Counted from the first letter of the stretch, positions 8,783 to 17,437 are shown. The stretch is DNA of 64,000 nt from Streptomyces sp. DG2A-72 (GCF_030499575.1 NZ_JASTLC010000001.1:8704001-8768000); one strand, 5' to 3'. The notes: generated by a model from the letters alone, not told the origin. Translations and numbers: made by a program.

Positions 8783-9616
8783 ATGAAGATCCTCATCAGC
8801 GCCGACATGGAGGGCGCGACGGGCGTCACCTGGCCGGCCGATGTGCTGCCGGGGACGCCGCAGTGGGAGCGGTGCCGGTCGATGTTCACCTCGGATGTGA
8901 ACGCCGCCGTGCTGGGCTTCTTCGACGGCGGCGCGGACGACGTGCTCATCAACGAAGCGCACTGGACGATGCGCAATCTGCTCCTCGAACGGCTCGACGA
9001 GCGGGCGGAGATGCTCACCGGGCGGCACAAGTCCCTCTCCATGGTGGAGGGCGTGCAGTACGGCGACGTGGACGGCATCGCGTTCGTCGGCTATCACGCG
9101 GGCGCCGGCATGGAGGGCGTCCTCGCCCACACCTACCTCGCCAACTCCATCACCGGGGTGTGGGTCAACGACGTACGGGCGAGCGAGGGGCTGCTCAACG
9201 CGCACGTGGTCGCCGAGTACGGGGTGCCCGTCGTCCTCGTCACCGGCGACGACGTGGCCTGCGAGGACGCGCTGGGATACGCCCCGCAGGCGCTGAAGGT
9301 CGCCGTCAAGGACCATGTGTCGCGGTACGCGGCCGTGTGCCGTACGCCGGCCAGGACGGCCTCCGAGATCCGGGCCGCGGCCAAGGAGGCGGCGGCGCTG
9401 GCGGTGCGTCACGAACCCGTCGTCGGGGGGCCGTTCACCGTGGCCCTGGAGTTCGATGCCGAGCACCTGGCGATGGCGGCCACCGTCGTGCCGGGTGTGG
9501 AGCGGATCGGGGAGCGGAAGGTGGCGTACACCAGCGACACCATGTATGAGGGGGTCCGTACCTTCAAGGCGGTCACCACGATCGTCTCGGCCGCGGTGGA
9601 GGAGCAGTATGGCTGA
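8783..9616 (+). CDS. M55-family D-aminopeptidase (DppA-like)
   Basis: 277 residues, cytoplasmic. It starts MKILISADMEG, the family N-terminus in which Asp8 and Glu10 bind the paired zinc ions. Further conserved stretches are NEAHWTMRN, GYHAGAG and NAHVVAEYGVPVVLVTGDD. DppA-type enzymes release N-terminal D-amino acids from small peptides such as D-Ala-D-Ala. The stop codon overlaps the next gene by 8 bases, so it is the first gene of a coupled peptidase operon; the partners suggest salvage of peptidoglycan-derived peptides. Confidence 0.92.
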   Translation: MKILISADMEGATGVTWPADVLPGTPQWERCRSMFTSDVNAAVLGFFDGGADDVLINEAHWTMRNLLLERLDERAEMLTGRHKSLSMVEGVQYGDVDGIAFVGYHAGAGMEGVLAHTYLANSITGVWVNDVRASEGLLNAHVVAEYGVPVVLVTGDDVACEDALGYAPQALKVAVKDHVSRYAAVCRTPARTASEIRAAAKEAAALAVRHEPVVGGPFTVALEFDAEHLAMAATVVPGVERIGERKVAYTSDTMYEGVRTFKAVTTIVSAAVEEQYG

Positions 9617-10913
9617 CCAGCAGGCGCTGGACGAGGTCGTCCGGTTCACGTCGGACCTCATCCGCATCGACACCACCAACCGCGGAGGTGGCGACTGCCA
9701 GGAGCGGCCCGCCGCCGAGTACGCGGCGGAGCGGCTGGCCGGGGCGGGCCTGGAGCCGACGCTGCTGGAGCGCACCCAGGGCCGTACGAACGTGGTCGCC
9801 CGGATCGAGGGCGCGGACCCGTCCGCGGACGCGCTCCTCGTCCACGGTCATCTGGACGTCGTACCCGCCGAAGCCGCCGACTGGAGCGTGCACCCGTTTT
9901 CCGGGGAGATCCGCGACGGCGTCGTCTGGGGACGCGGCGCGGTCGACATGAAGAACATGGACGCGATGATCCTCGCGGTCGTGCGCGCCTGGGCGCGCGA
10001 GGGCGTACGGCCCCGACGGGACCTCGTCATCGCGTTCACCGCCGACGAGGAGGCGAGTGCGGAGGACGGTTCCGGGTTTCTCGCCGATCGGCACCGGGGG
10101 CTCTTCGAGGGCTGCACCGAGGGCGTCAGTGAGTCGGGGGCGTTCACCTTCCACGACGGCGGCGGACGCCAGATCTACCCCATCGCCGCAGGTGAGCGCG
10201 GTACCGGCTGGCTGAAGCTCACCGCGCGCGGGCGGGCCGGACACGGCTCCAAGGTGAACCGGGAGAACGCGGTGACGAGCCTCGCCGCCGCCATCGCCCG
10301 GATCGGCGGCCACGAGTGGCCGCTCCGGCTGACCCCGACCGTCAGCGCGGCCCTCACCGAACTCGCCGCGCTCTACGGTATCGAGGCCGACCTCGACGAC
10401 GTGGACGGGCTGCTGACGAAGCTCGGCCCGGCGGCCGGGCTGGTCGAGGCCACCGTACGCAACAGCGCCAACCCGACGATGCTGGAGGCCGGTTACAAGG
10501 TCAATGTCATCCCCGGGGAGGCCGTCGCGTACGTCGACGGGCGCTATCTCTTCGGCGCCGAGGACGAGTTCCGCGCGACGCTGGACCGGCTCAGCGGACC
10601 GGACGTGGACTGGGAGTTCCACCATCGCGAGGTGGCCCTCCAGGCGCCGGTCGACTCGCCGACGTACGCGCGGATGCGTGCCGCGGTCGAGGAGTTCGCG
10701 CCCGAGGGGCACGTGGTGCCGTACTGCATGTCCGGCGGCACGGACGCCAAGCAGTTCTCCCGGCTCGGCATCACCGGCTACGGCTTCACTCCGCTGAAGC
10801 TCCCCGAGGGCTTCGACTACCAGGCCCTCTTCCACGGAGTCGACGAGCGGGTCCCGGTCGAGGCGCTGCACTTCGGCGTCCACGTCCTGGACCGCTTCCT
10901 GCGGACGGCCTAG
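9609..10913 (+). CDS. M20-family metallopeptidase
   Basis: 434 residues. Metal and catalytic motifs: LLVHGHLDVVPA with His81 and Asp83, WGRGAVDMKN with the bridging Asp113, and ADEEAS with the catalytic Glu pair; HGSKVNREN begins the lid/dimerisation segment, and a late CMSGGTDAKQ supplies the final metal region. M20 enzymes cleave dipeptides or acyl-amino acids. The ATG overlaps the M55 gene by 8 bases, so translation is coupled. Exact substrate unknown. Confidence 0.92.
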   Translation: MADQQALDEVVRFTSDLIRIDTTNRGGGDCQERPAAEYAAERLAGAGLEPTLLERTQGRTNVVARIEGADPSADALLVHGHLDVVPAEAADWSVHPFSGEIRDGVVWGRGAVDMKNMDAMILAVVRAWAREGVRPRRDLVIAFTADEEASAEDGSGFLADRHRGLFEGCTEGVSESGAFTFHDGGGRQIYPIAAGERGTGWLKLTARGRAGHGSKVNRENAVTSLAAAIARIGGHEWPLRLTPTVSAALTELAALYGIEADLDDVDGLLTKLGPAAGLVEATVRNSANPTMLEAGYKVNVIPGEAVAYVDGRYLFGAEDEFRATLDRLSGPDVDWEFHHREVALQAPVDSPTYARMRAAVEEFAPEGHVVPYCMSGGTDAKQFSRLGITGYGFTPLKLPEGFDYQALFHGVDERVPVEALHFGVHVLDRFLRTA

Positions 10914-10917
10914 CGGC

Positions 10918-12909
10918 ATGGAGCTGGCATTCGGCTCATGGCCGTCCCCGATCGACGCGGCTCTCGCCGCCGCGCACGACGGGCATCCCGAGTACGTCGG
11001 CTTCGTCGGCGACGAGGCCTGGTGGACCGAGCCACGGCCCACCGAGGGCGGCCGGCGCACGCTCGTCAGGCGCCGCGCCGACGGCACCGCGGAGTCCGGG
11101 CTGCCCGCGCCGTGGAATGTGCGCAGTCGCGTCATCGAGTACGGCGGACAGCCCTGGACCGGTGTCGCCGGACCGCTCGTCGTGTTCGTGAACTTCGCCG
11201 ACCAGCGGCTGTACCGGTACGAGCCCGGCACCGATCCGCGTCCGCTGACGCCGGCCGGACCACGCTGGGCCGAGCCGCAGTTGCGCCTGGACGTCGGTGA
11301 AGTGTGGTGCGTGATGGAGGAGTTCACCGGCGACGCGCCCACGGACGTACGCCGGGTGCTCGCCGCGGTGCCGCTGGACGGCTCGGCGGCCGGGGACCGG
11401 GACGCCGTACGCGAACTGACCGACGACCGGCACCGGTTCGTGACCGGACCGAGGATCTCGCCCGACGGGCGGCGTGCGGCCTGGCTCGCCTGGGACCATC
11501 CGCGGATGCCGTGGGACGGCACGGAACTCGTCGTCGCCGAGGTGGACGGTGTCTTCCGTGCGGCGCGCACGGTCGCCGGCGGCCCTGAGGAGTCCATCGC
11601 GCAGGTGGACTGGGCGCCCGACGGCTCCCTGCTGTACGCGAGCGATCGCTCCGGCTGGTGGAACCTCTACCGCGACGGCCGACCGCTCTGCCCGCGCGAG
11701 GAGGAGTTCGGCGGCCCGCTCTGGAAGCTCGGGCACCGCTGGTTCGCCCCGCTGGAGAGCGGACTGATCGCCGTCGTGCACGGACGCGGCGCCACCGCGC
11801 TCGGCATCCTCGACCCGGAGACCGGCGAGGTCGTCGACGCCGCCGGTCCCTGGACCGAGTTCGCGCCCACGCTCGCGGCGCACGGCGAGCGAAGCGAGAT
11901 GGGGGTCCCCCCGCCCGAAGGGTGGGGGAGGATTGTCGCCGTCGGAGCCAGCCCGCGCACCGCGTACGAGGTGGTGGAACTGGACGCCCGTACCGGACGG
12001 GCCCGGGTGATCGGCGCCGGGCACAAGGACTCGGTCGACCCCGCGTACTACCCCGAACCGCACATCCGCACCTTCACCGGCCCGGCCGGACGCGAGATCC
12101 ACGCGCACATCTACCCGCCCCACCACCCCGCCTGCGTCGCACCCGGCGACGAGCTGCCGCCGTATGTCGTCTGGGCGCACGGCGGGCCCACCAGCAGGGC
12201 ACCGCTCGTGCTCGACCTGGCGATCGCCTACTTCACCTCGCGCGGCATCGGGGTCGCCGAGGTCAACTACGGCGGCTCGACCGGATACGGGCGGGCCTAC
12301 CGGGACCGGCTGCGTGAGCAGTGGGGCGTGGTCGACGTCGAGGACTGCGCGGCCGTCGCGCTGGCCCTCGCCGACGAGGGCACCGCGGACCGTGACCGGC
12401 TCGCCGTCCGGGGCGGCAGCGCGGGCGGCTGGACGGCCGCCGCGTCGCTGGCCACGACGGATGTCTACGCCTGCGGCACGATCATCTACCCGATCCTCGA
12501 CCTGACCGGCTGGGGATCGGGGGAGACCCACGACTTCGAGTCCCAGTACCTGGAGTCGCTGGTCGGGCCGCTCGCCGAGGTGCCCGCGCGGTACGTGGTG
12601 GGGGCACCTCCCAGGCCCTTAAGGCACTGGGGGAGCTCGCCCGCCGAGCACGCCGAACGGATCACCGCGCCCTTCCTGCTGTTGCAGGGCCTGGACGACG
12701 TGATCTGCCCGCCCGCGCAATGCGAGCGCTTCCTGGCCCGCATGGAAGGCCGACGCGTGCCGCACGCCTACATCGCCTTCGAGGGGGAGGGACATGGATT
12801 CCGCCGGGCCGACACCATGATCCGCGCCCTGGAGGCCGAACTCTCCCTGTACGCACAGGCCTTCGGGCTGCACCCGCCCGACATTCCCACCCTGGAGCTC
12901 ACCCATTGA
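10918..12909 (+). CDS. S9-family prolyl oligopeptidase/acylaminoacyl peptidase with two repeat-derived insertions
   Basis: 663 residues: an N-terminal beta-propeller (about 1-385) and a C-terminal alpha/beta hydrolase. The triad is Ser501 in GGSAGG, Asp593 or 594 in QGLDDV and His626 in GEGHGF. The ATG lies 4 bases after the M20 stop. Two stretches look foreign: residues 323-340 (GERSEMGVPPPEGWG), encoded by a dispersed repeat, and residues 560-574, encoded by another GC-rich hairpin repeat that includes TTA at 12619-12621 (codon 568). The frame stays open through both. TTA is the only such in-frame codon I found in the window, so translation may depend on the bldA tRNA. Confidence 0.92.
   Translation: MELAFGSWPSPIDAALAAAHDGHPEYVGFVGDEAWWTEPRPTEGGRRTLVRRRADGTAESGLPAPWNVRSRVIEYGGQPWTGVAGPLVVFVNFADQRLYRYEPGTDPRPLTPAGPRWAEPQLRLDVGEVWCVMEEFTGDAPTDVRRVLAAVPLDGSAAGDRDAVRELTDDRHRFVTGPRISPDGRRAAWLAWDHPRMPWDGTELVVAEVDGVFRAARTVAGGPEESIAQVDWAPDGSLLYASDRSGWWNLYRDGRPLCPREEEFGGPLWKLGHRWFAPLESGLIAVVHGRGATALGILDPETGEVVDAAGPWTEFAPTLAAHGERSEMGVPPPEGWGRIVAVGASPRTAYEVVELDARTGRARVIGAGHKDSVDPAYYPEPHIRTFTGPAGREIHAHIYPPHHPACVAPGDELPPYVVWAHGGPTSRAPLVLDLAIAYFTSRGIGVAEVNYGGSTGYGRAYRDRLREQWGVVDVEDCAAVALALADEGTADRDRLAVRGGSAGGWTAAASLATTDVYACGTIIYPILDLTGWGSGETHDFESQYLESLVGPLAEVPARYVVGAPPRPLRHWGSSPAEHAERITAPFLLLQGLDDVICPPAQCERFLARMEGRRVPHAYIAFEGEGHGFRRADTMIRALEAELSLYAQAFGLHPPDIPTLELTH
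11886..11930 (+). repeat. Dispersed hairpin repeat inside the S9 peptidase gene (copy C1)
   Basis: A GC-rich repeat starting CGAGCGAAGCGAGATGG and ending with the stem CCCGCCC-GAA-GGGTGGG. A near-copy lies at 17196-17236. It is in frame here and encodes part of the propeller domain. Confidence 0.75.
12597..12637 (+). repeat. Second hairpin repeat inside the S9 peptidase gene, carrying a TTA codon
   Basis: A palindromic stretch with CACCTCCCAG on the left and CTGGGGGAG on the right around CCCTTAAGG. It encodes residues 560-574 and introduces TTA (Leu) at 12619. Similar palindromes are typically intergenic in Streptomyces, which suggests insertion into the gene. Confidence 0.6.
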
Positions 12910-12910
12910 G

Positions 12911-12940
12911 CCCTCCCCCAGCTGAGGCAGGGGGATTCCT
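12911..12940. terminator. Hairpin downstream of the S9 peptidase gene
   Basis: Directly after the stop codon, CCCTCCCCC and GGCAGGGGG can pair around AGCTGA. It may end or attenuate the M55-M20-S9 transcript before the LD-carboxypeptidase gene 134 bases on. Confidence 0.4.
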
Positions 12941-13043
12941 GGCTCACGTCGCCTGCGGACAGGCGGTCAACAGGTCTTACACGATCAACACCAGCCGGGT
13001 TGGAACCAGCCCGGTTCGGTACCGCAGAGCAAAGGAGTTGCTT

Positions 13044-13976
13044 GTGAACCCGGTGAAGCAACTGGATCGTCCGCCCCGGCTCGCCCCCGGCGCCCGCGTG
13101 GCCGTCGTCGCGCCCAGCGGACCGGTGGCCGAGGAACGACTGCAGGCCGGACTCGACGTGTTGCGCGGCTGGGACCTCGAACCGGTCGTCGCACCCCATG
13201 TCCTCGACCGGCACGGCGAGCTCGACTACCTCGCCGGCACCGACGCGCACCGGGCCGCCGATCTGCAGAACGCCTGGTGCGATCCGTCCGTCGACGCCGT
13301 GCTGTGCGCCCGCGGCGGCTACGGCGTGCTGCGGATGGTCGACCTGTTGGACTGGGACACGATGCGCACGGCCGGGCCGAAGGTGTTCGTGGGCTTCAGC
13401 GACATCACCGCGCTGCACGAGGCGTTCGCCACGCGGCTGGGGCTGGTCACGCTGTACGGGCCGACGGCCGCGGGCGTCGACTTCACCAAGAACACCCGGG
13501 CCCAGGAGCACTTGAGGGCGACCCTCTTCGCCCCCGAGACGGTCCGCACCATCGAGTCGCGGGGCAGCGCTCTGGTCCCCGGGCGGGCCCGGGGTGTCAC
13601 TTACGGAGGATGCCTCTGCCTCCTCGTGTCCGACCTCGGCTCACCCCACGCCCGCACCGATGCCCGTGGCGGACTGCTGATGATCGAGGACGTCGGCGAG
13701 CAGCCGTACCGGATCGACCGGATGCTGACCCAACTCCTGCGCGCGGAACGGCTCGACGGCGTCACCGGGATCGCGCTCGGCTCGTGGAACGAATGCGGTG
13801 CCTACGACGCACTGCGCGCCGTGTTCGCCGACCGGCTCGGCGGACTGGGCATCCCGGTGGTGGAGGAGTTCGGGTTCGGCCACTGTGACGGGGCGTTGAC
13901 CATCCCCTTCGGACTGGAGGCCGAACTCGACGCCGACAACGGCACGTTGACGCTCGACGAACCCGCTCTGCGCTGA
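13044..13976 (+). CDS. S66-family LD-carboxypeptidase
   Basis: 310 residues. The nucleophile is Ser119 in VGFSDITAL; ARGGYGVLR (89-97) precedes it as usual; IEDVGEQPYRIDRML (214-228) and FGHCDG (278-283) hold the catalytic Glu and His280. LD-carboxypeptidases remove the terminal D-Ala from murein tetrapeptides during recycling. The GTG at 13044 has GGAG 6 bases upstream. There is no signal peptide, consistent with a cytoplasmic recycling role. It lies 134 bases after the S9 gene, so it may be in the operon or have its own promoter. Confidence 0.93.
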   Translation: MNPVKQLDRPPRLAPGARVAVVAPSGPVAEERLQAGLDVLRGWDLEPVVAPHVLDRHGELDYLAGTDAHRAADLQNAWCDPSVDAVLCARGGYGVLRMVDLLDWDTMRTAGPKVFVGFSDITALHEAFATRLGLVTLYGPTAAGVDFTKNTRAQEHLRATLFAPETVRTIESRGSALVPGRARGVTYGGCLCLLVSDLGSPHARTDARGGLLMIEDVGEQPYRIDRMLTQLLRAERLDGVTGIALGSWNECGAYDALRAVFADRLGGLGIPVVEEFGFGHCDGALTIPFGLEAELDADNGTLTLDEPALR

Positions 13977-14030
13977 GCGAGACCTACTGAAACCGTCAAA
14001 ACCACTCGTCACAGCGATTGACCTGCGCCT

Positions 14031-14040
14031 GACACGTGTC
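14031..14040. promoter_or_regulatory. GACACGTGTC palindrome in the CocE-like promoter
   Basis: A perfect 10-base palindrome, a few bases downstream of a TTGACC hexamer (14018-14023) and 10 bases before a longer inverted repeat. It could be part of a regulator site. Confidence 0.25.
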
Positions 14041-14050
14041 ACACCATGAT

Positions 14051-14076
14051 TACCGGCCAGTACCTACTGGCCGGTA
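14051..14076. promoter_or_regulatory. Long perfect inverted repeat, probable operator
   Basis: TACCGGCCAGTA and TACTGGCCGGTA are perfect 12-base arms separated by CC, 31 bases before the GTG at 14107. This fits a TetR-type operator overlapping the promoter of the secreted hydrolase. Confidence 0.6.
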
Positions 14077-14106
14077 TCCCGGGTTGTCCTCAGTGTGGAG
14101 GTCTAC

Positions 14107-15882
14107 GTGTCCCGACGTGTGCCCAGATCCCGCGTCCCGCTCGTCCTCGCTCTCGGCGCCGCCCTCACCACACCCCTCGCACTCACCTCACCCGCCACCG
14201 CGACCGGCCAATACGCCGTCACCGCACTGAAGTTCACCGTCCAGGCCGGCGGCCGCACCTGCACCGTCGACGCCGACCTGTACCGGCCCGCCGACGTGGA
14301 CGCCGCCCACCCCGCACCCGCCGTGCTCGCCACGAACGGCTTCGGCGGCAGCAAGAACGACGGCTCGACCAACGCCATCGGCAAGGCCTTCGCCGAGCGC
14401 GGCTATGTCTCCCTGGTCTACTCGGGGCTCGGCTTCGGCCGGAGCGGCTGCCTCATCTCACTGGACGATCCGGCCATCGACGGCCAGGCGGCCTCGCAGC
14501 TCGTCGACTTCCTGGCCGGGAAGCGGGCCGCCGACGACGGTACGAACGCCGACTTCGTGACCCAGGACGGCCCCGGCGATCCCCGGGTCGGCATGATCGG
14601 CGGCTCCTACGGAGGCGCCATCCAACTGGCGACGGCCGCCGTGGACCACCGGGTCGACGCGCTCGTACCGATGATCACCTGGAACAACCTCGCCTACTCC
14701 CTCGACCCGAACAACGCCGTCGGCAGCGGCAGCGTCCCCGGTGTCTTCAAATGGCAGTGGACCAACGGCTTCTACCTCATAGGAGAGGGCCAGACCCTGC
14801 TGGAGCCCAGCCTCGACCCGTCCCGGATCAACTCCCTCGCCTGTCTGCACTTCGTCACCAAGGCCTGCGACACCGTCCGCACCCTCAACTCCGGCAGCTA
14901 CCCGGCCGACAAGACCGCCGAACTGCTCGACTACGCGCACAGCGTGTCCCCGGTGTCGTACCTCAGCCGCGTCGAGGCGCCCACGCTGCTGGTCCAGGGG
15001 CAGGCCGACAGCCTGTTCAACCTCAACGAGGCGACGGCGACGTATCGGACGCTCAAGGCGCAGGGCACGCCCACCAAGATGATCTGGCAGTCCTGGGGGC
15101 ACAGCGGCGGCCTCACCGACCCGGCGTCCGGCGAACTCAACCTGAGCCAGGGCAACCTGGACTCCTCCTACGTCGGCAAGCGGATCCTCGCCTGGTTCGA
15201 CCGCTACCTCCACAAGCAGCGCGACGTCGGCACGGGACCCGCCTTCGCCTACTACCGCGACTGGATCACCGACCCGAACGGCACCTACGCCACGGCTGCC
15301 CAAGTCCCCGCGCTCAGCCAGAAGATGTACCTCTCCGGCGACGGCAAGCTCGTCGACAACCGCAAGAAGGTGGCGCGCGGCAGCCGTACCTACACCAACT
15401 GGCTGATCCCCACGAGCCATTCGGAGAACTCGCTGACCGGGATCATCGGGCTGCCCGACCCGGCGCCGTACGACACCAGGGGCACCTACCTGGGGTGGAC
15501 CAGCGAGCCGCTGGCGCGCACGGTCGATGTCGTGGGCGCGCCGAGGGCCACGCTCAAGGTGGTCTCCCCGAAGGCCGAGCGGACGCAGGATTCGGGAAAC
15601 GCCGCCGACAAGCTCGTCCTCTTCGCCAAGCTGTACGACGTCGCGCCCGACGGCACCAAGACGCTGGTGCACCGGCTGGTCGCGCCGGTCCGTGTTCCCG
15701 ACGTCACCAGGAGTTTCACCGTGACGCTGCCGGGGATCGTGCACCGGTACGAGAAGGGGCACCGGCTGCGGTTCGTGATCGCGGCGAGCGACGACGCGTA
15801 CTTCGGGAACCGGGGGATCAAGCCGGTGACCGTGGTCAGCGCGCCTCAGGACACGGGGGTGCTGGAGCTGCCGGTCGCATGA
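14107..15882 (+). CDS. Secreted CocE/X-Pro dipeptidyl-peptidase (S15)-like hydrolase
   Basis: 591 residues. The start is taken as GTG 14107 because GGAGG lies 5 bases upstream; an in-frame GTG at 14095 has no such site. Residues 1-33 form a signal peptide (SRRVPRSR charge cluster, hydrophobic core, ATA cleavage region). The alpha/beta hydrolase core has Ser167 in GGSYGG, a likely Asp in QGQADSLF and a His in WGHSGG; the last 180 or so residues match the beta-rich X-Pro C-terminal domain. Likely roles are extracellular peptide or ester hydrolysis. Control through the 26-base inverted repeat is likely. Confidence 0.9.
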   Translation: MSRRVPRSRVPLVLALGAALTTPLALTSPATATGQYAVTALKFTVQAGGRTCTVDADLYRPADVDAAHPAPAVLATNGFGGSKNDGSTNAIGKAFAERGYVSLVYSGLGFGRSGCLISLDDPAIDGQAASQLVDFLAGKRAADDGTNADFVTQDGPGDPRVGMIGGSYGGAIQLATAAVDHRVDALVPMITWNNLAYSLDPNNAVGSGSVPGVFKWQWTNGFYLIGEGQTLLEPSLDPSRINSLACLHFVTKACDTVRTLNSGSYPADKTAELLDYAHSVSPVSYLSRVEAPTLLVQGQADSLFNLNEATATYRTLKAQGTPTKMIWQSWGHSGGLTDPASGELNLSQGNLDSSYVGKRILAWFDRYLHKQRDVGTGPAFAYYRDWITDPNGTYATAAQVPALSQKMYLSGDGKLVDNRKKVARGSRTYTNWLIPTSHSENSLTGIIGLPDPAPYDTRGTYLGWTSEPLARTVDVVGAPRATLKVVSPKAERTQDSGNAADKLVLFAKLYDVAPDGTKTLVHRLVAPVRVPDVTRSFTVTLPGIVHRYEKGHRLRFVIAASDDAYFGNRGIKPVTVVSAPQDTGVLELPVA

Positions 15883-16031
15883 AGGGCGGGTGCGGACCAT
15901 GCTGGTCGTATGAGTCCGACGACATCGGAGAGGGGCGGCAAGGCGCGCGGTCATCGGCGCGCTGTGTGGTGCCTGTTTCATGAAGCGGCGACAGTAGCCC
16001 GGCGACCGGAGGCCCGGCATAGGGTGGCGGG

Positions 16032-16595
16032 ATGCCGCACACCGCATCCCGCTATCTCGCCGAAGGCCCTCGTGTGGGCATACGCCACTTCACCTACGAC
16101 GACGCCGCCGAGTTCAGCGCGCGCGCCCGGGAGAGCAAGGACCTGCACCATCCGTGGCTCTTCCCGCCGGACAGCCCGCAGGCGTACACCACCTACGCGG
16201 GCCGGCTGATCGACGACCCCACCAAGGCGGGCTTCCTGGTCTGTGAGAAGGACGGCGGGGCCATCGCCGGGTTCATCAACATCAACAACATCGTCCAGGG
16301 CGCCTTCCTGAGCGGCGCCCTCGGCTATGGCGCCTTCGCGCACGCGGCCGGGCGCGGGCTCATGCGCGAAGGCCTCGACCTCGTCGTCGGCCACGCCTTC
16401 GGCCCGATGCGGCTGCACCGGCTCGAGATCAACGTCCAGCCCAGCAACACCGCGTCCATCGCCCTGGCCCGCGCCTGCGGATTCCGCCGGGAGGGCTTCT
16501 CGCCGGACTTCCTCTACATCGACGGCGCCTGGCGGGACCACGAGCGCTGGGCGATCACCGCGGAGATGAGGGCTTCCGGCTCTGCACAATCCTGA
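16032..16595 (+). CDS. GNAT-family N-acetyltransferase (RimJ/RimL type)
   Basis: 187 residues. It has the RimJ-like order: an N-terminal strand (GVGIRHFTYDDAAEF), a central GALGYGAFAHAAGRGLMREGL stretch corresponding to the acetyl-CoA pyrophosphate loop, and HRLEINVQPSNTASIALARACGFRREGF, the classic C-terminal motif. It transfers acetyl from acetyl-CoA to an amine, possibly a protein N-terminus or a small molecule. It stands alone; the 149 bases upstream hold nothing I recognise. Confidence 0.88.
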   Translation: MPHTASRYLAEGPRVGIRHFTYDDAAEFSARARESKDLHHPWLFPPDSPQAYTTYAGRLIDDPTKAGFLVCEKDGGAIAGFININNIVQGAFLSGALGYGAFAHAAGRGLMREGLDLVVGHAFGPMRLHRLEINVQPSNTASIALARACGFRREGFSPDFLYIDGAWRDHERWAITAEMRASGSAQS

Positions 16596-16739
16596 CCGGT
16601 AGCGCCCCTGGTCACCTCCGCGGTGTCCGCCTTCGCGAAGGGGATGAGGTGATCGGGCGGTTGTGGGATCGGATCAGCGATGAGCCGGTGCCGGAGCGCC
16701 ACGATTTCCGGATGTGGCCGCCCGCGACACCGTGAGGCG

Positions 16740-17087
16740 TCAGCCGCGGCGGTCCACGTACTCGTAGATCGCGCCGTCCGGATGCATCACGATCATGTTG
16801 CGGCCCACCGGCGTCGTCACCGGACCGGCGACGATGTGCGCGCCCAGCTCGGTGAGGACCTTGTGGGCCTCGTCGACGTCCGTGACGGCGATCGTCGCCG
16901 CGACCTTGCGCAGCACTTCCAGCTCCGCTTCCGGCCCGCTCATCAGCAGGAAGCAGCCGACGGCGGCCACCTGGACGCCGCCACGCTCGAAGCGGAGGGC
17001 TTTGCCGCCCGCGAGGCGTTCGTAGAAGGGGACCGCGGTCTCCAGGTCGTCGACGCAGACGCGCAGCGTGGCTCCCAGAATGTCCAT
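16740..17087 (-). CDS. VOC-superfamily (glyoxalase-like) protein
   Basis: 115 residues from the ATG; a GTG two codons earlier is an alternative. It has the paired beta-alpha-beta-beta-beta modules of the vicinal oxygen chelate fold: VCVDDLETAVPFYERL near the start and IAVTDVDEAHKVL plus HPDGAIYEYVD near the end. No strong ribosome site is seen, so the message may be leaderless. Substrate unknown; members include dioxygenases, glyoxalases and resistance proteins. Confidence 0.8.
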   Translation of the reverse strand: MDILGATLRVCVDDLETAVPFYERLAGGKALRFERGGVQVAAVGCFLLMSGPEAELEVLRKVAATIAVTDVDEAHKVLTELGAHIVAGPVTTPVGRNMIVMHPDGAIYEYVDRRG

Positions 17088-17159
17088 GCGCACGAGCCTA
17101 GTTGGGACGGCCGGGACGCGGAGATCGTTTCGCCCGATCTCCCCGTCCCGGCCACCAAG

Positions 17160-17414
17160 TCAGCCCATGGCCTTGCGTACGGCGTCCCTGGTGCGGGCGA
17201 AGCGAGATGGGGGTCCCTCCGCCCGAAGGGTGGGGAGTGTGGGAGCGAGGGCCTCGGCGCGGGCATAGGGGTGGACGACCTCTTCCTCGGCGGTCTCGTG
17301 CACCGCGAGGAGCCGGACGAGATCATGGAAGCTCTCTTGACTTCCTTTTGCCGGCTTGCGCCTGTGGAAGGTGCGGGCCGGGCGGGTACCCGGCTCCCTG
17401 GGCGTTAGGCGCAC
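17160..17414 (-). pseudogene. Decayed hemerythrin-like (HHE) gene fragment
   Basis: An 84-codon open frame in which only about 27 residues, ESFHDLVRLLAVHETAEEE and the following VVHPYAR, look conserved: they match the second helix of HHE cation-binding proteins, including the HExxEE-type metal ligands. Family members run to about 150-190 residues, so both ends are missing. The region downstream of the match contains a copy of the hairpin repeat also found in the S9 gene. The start (GTG) has no good ribosome site. Most likely a remnant. Confidence 0.6.
17196..17236 (+). repeat. Dispersed hairpin repeat in the hemerythrin remnant (copy C2)
   Basis: GCGAAGCGAGATGGGGGTCC followed by the CGCCC-GAA-GGGTG stem, nearly identical to 11886-11930 and in the same orientation. 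Confidence 0.75.
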
Positions 17415-17437
17415 GGGCCCGCGGGTACCCGGCGGCC

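Noticed and set aside
12990..13022. Imperfect 17-bp direct repeat (AGCCGGGTTGG / AGCCCGGTTCGG) before the LD-carboxypeptidase gene
   Set aside because: Short and imperfect in GC-rich DNA; may be chance, so not listed as a feature.
16651..16737. A 28-codon GTG frame (VIGRLWDRISDEPVPERH...)
   Set aside because: Too short to judge, with only a weak ribosome site (AAGGGG) and no recognised family.
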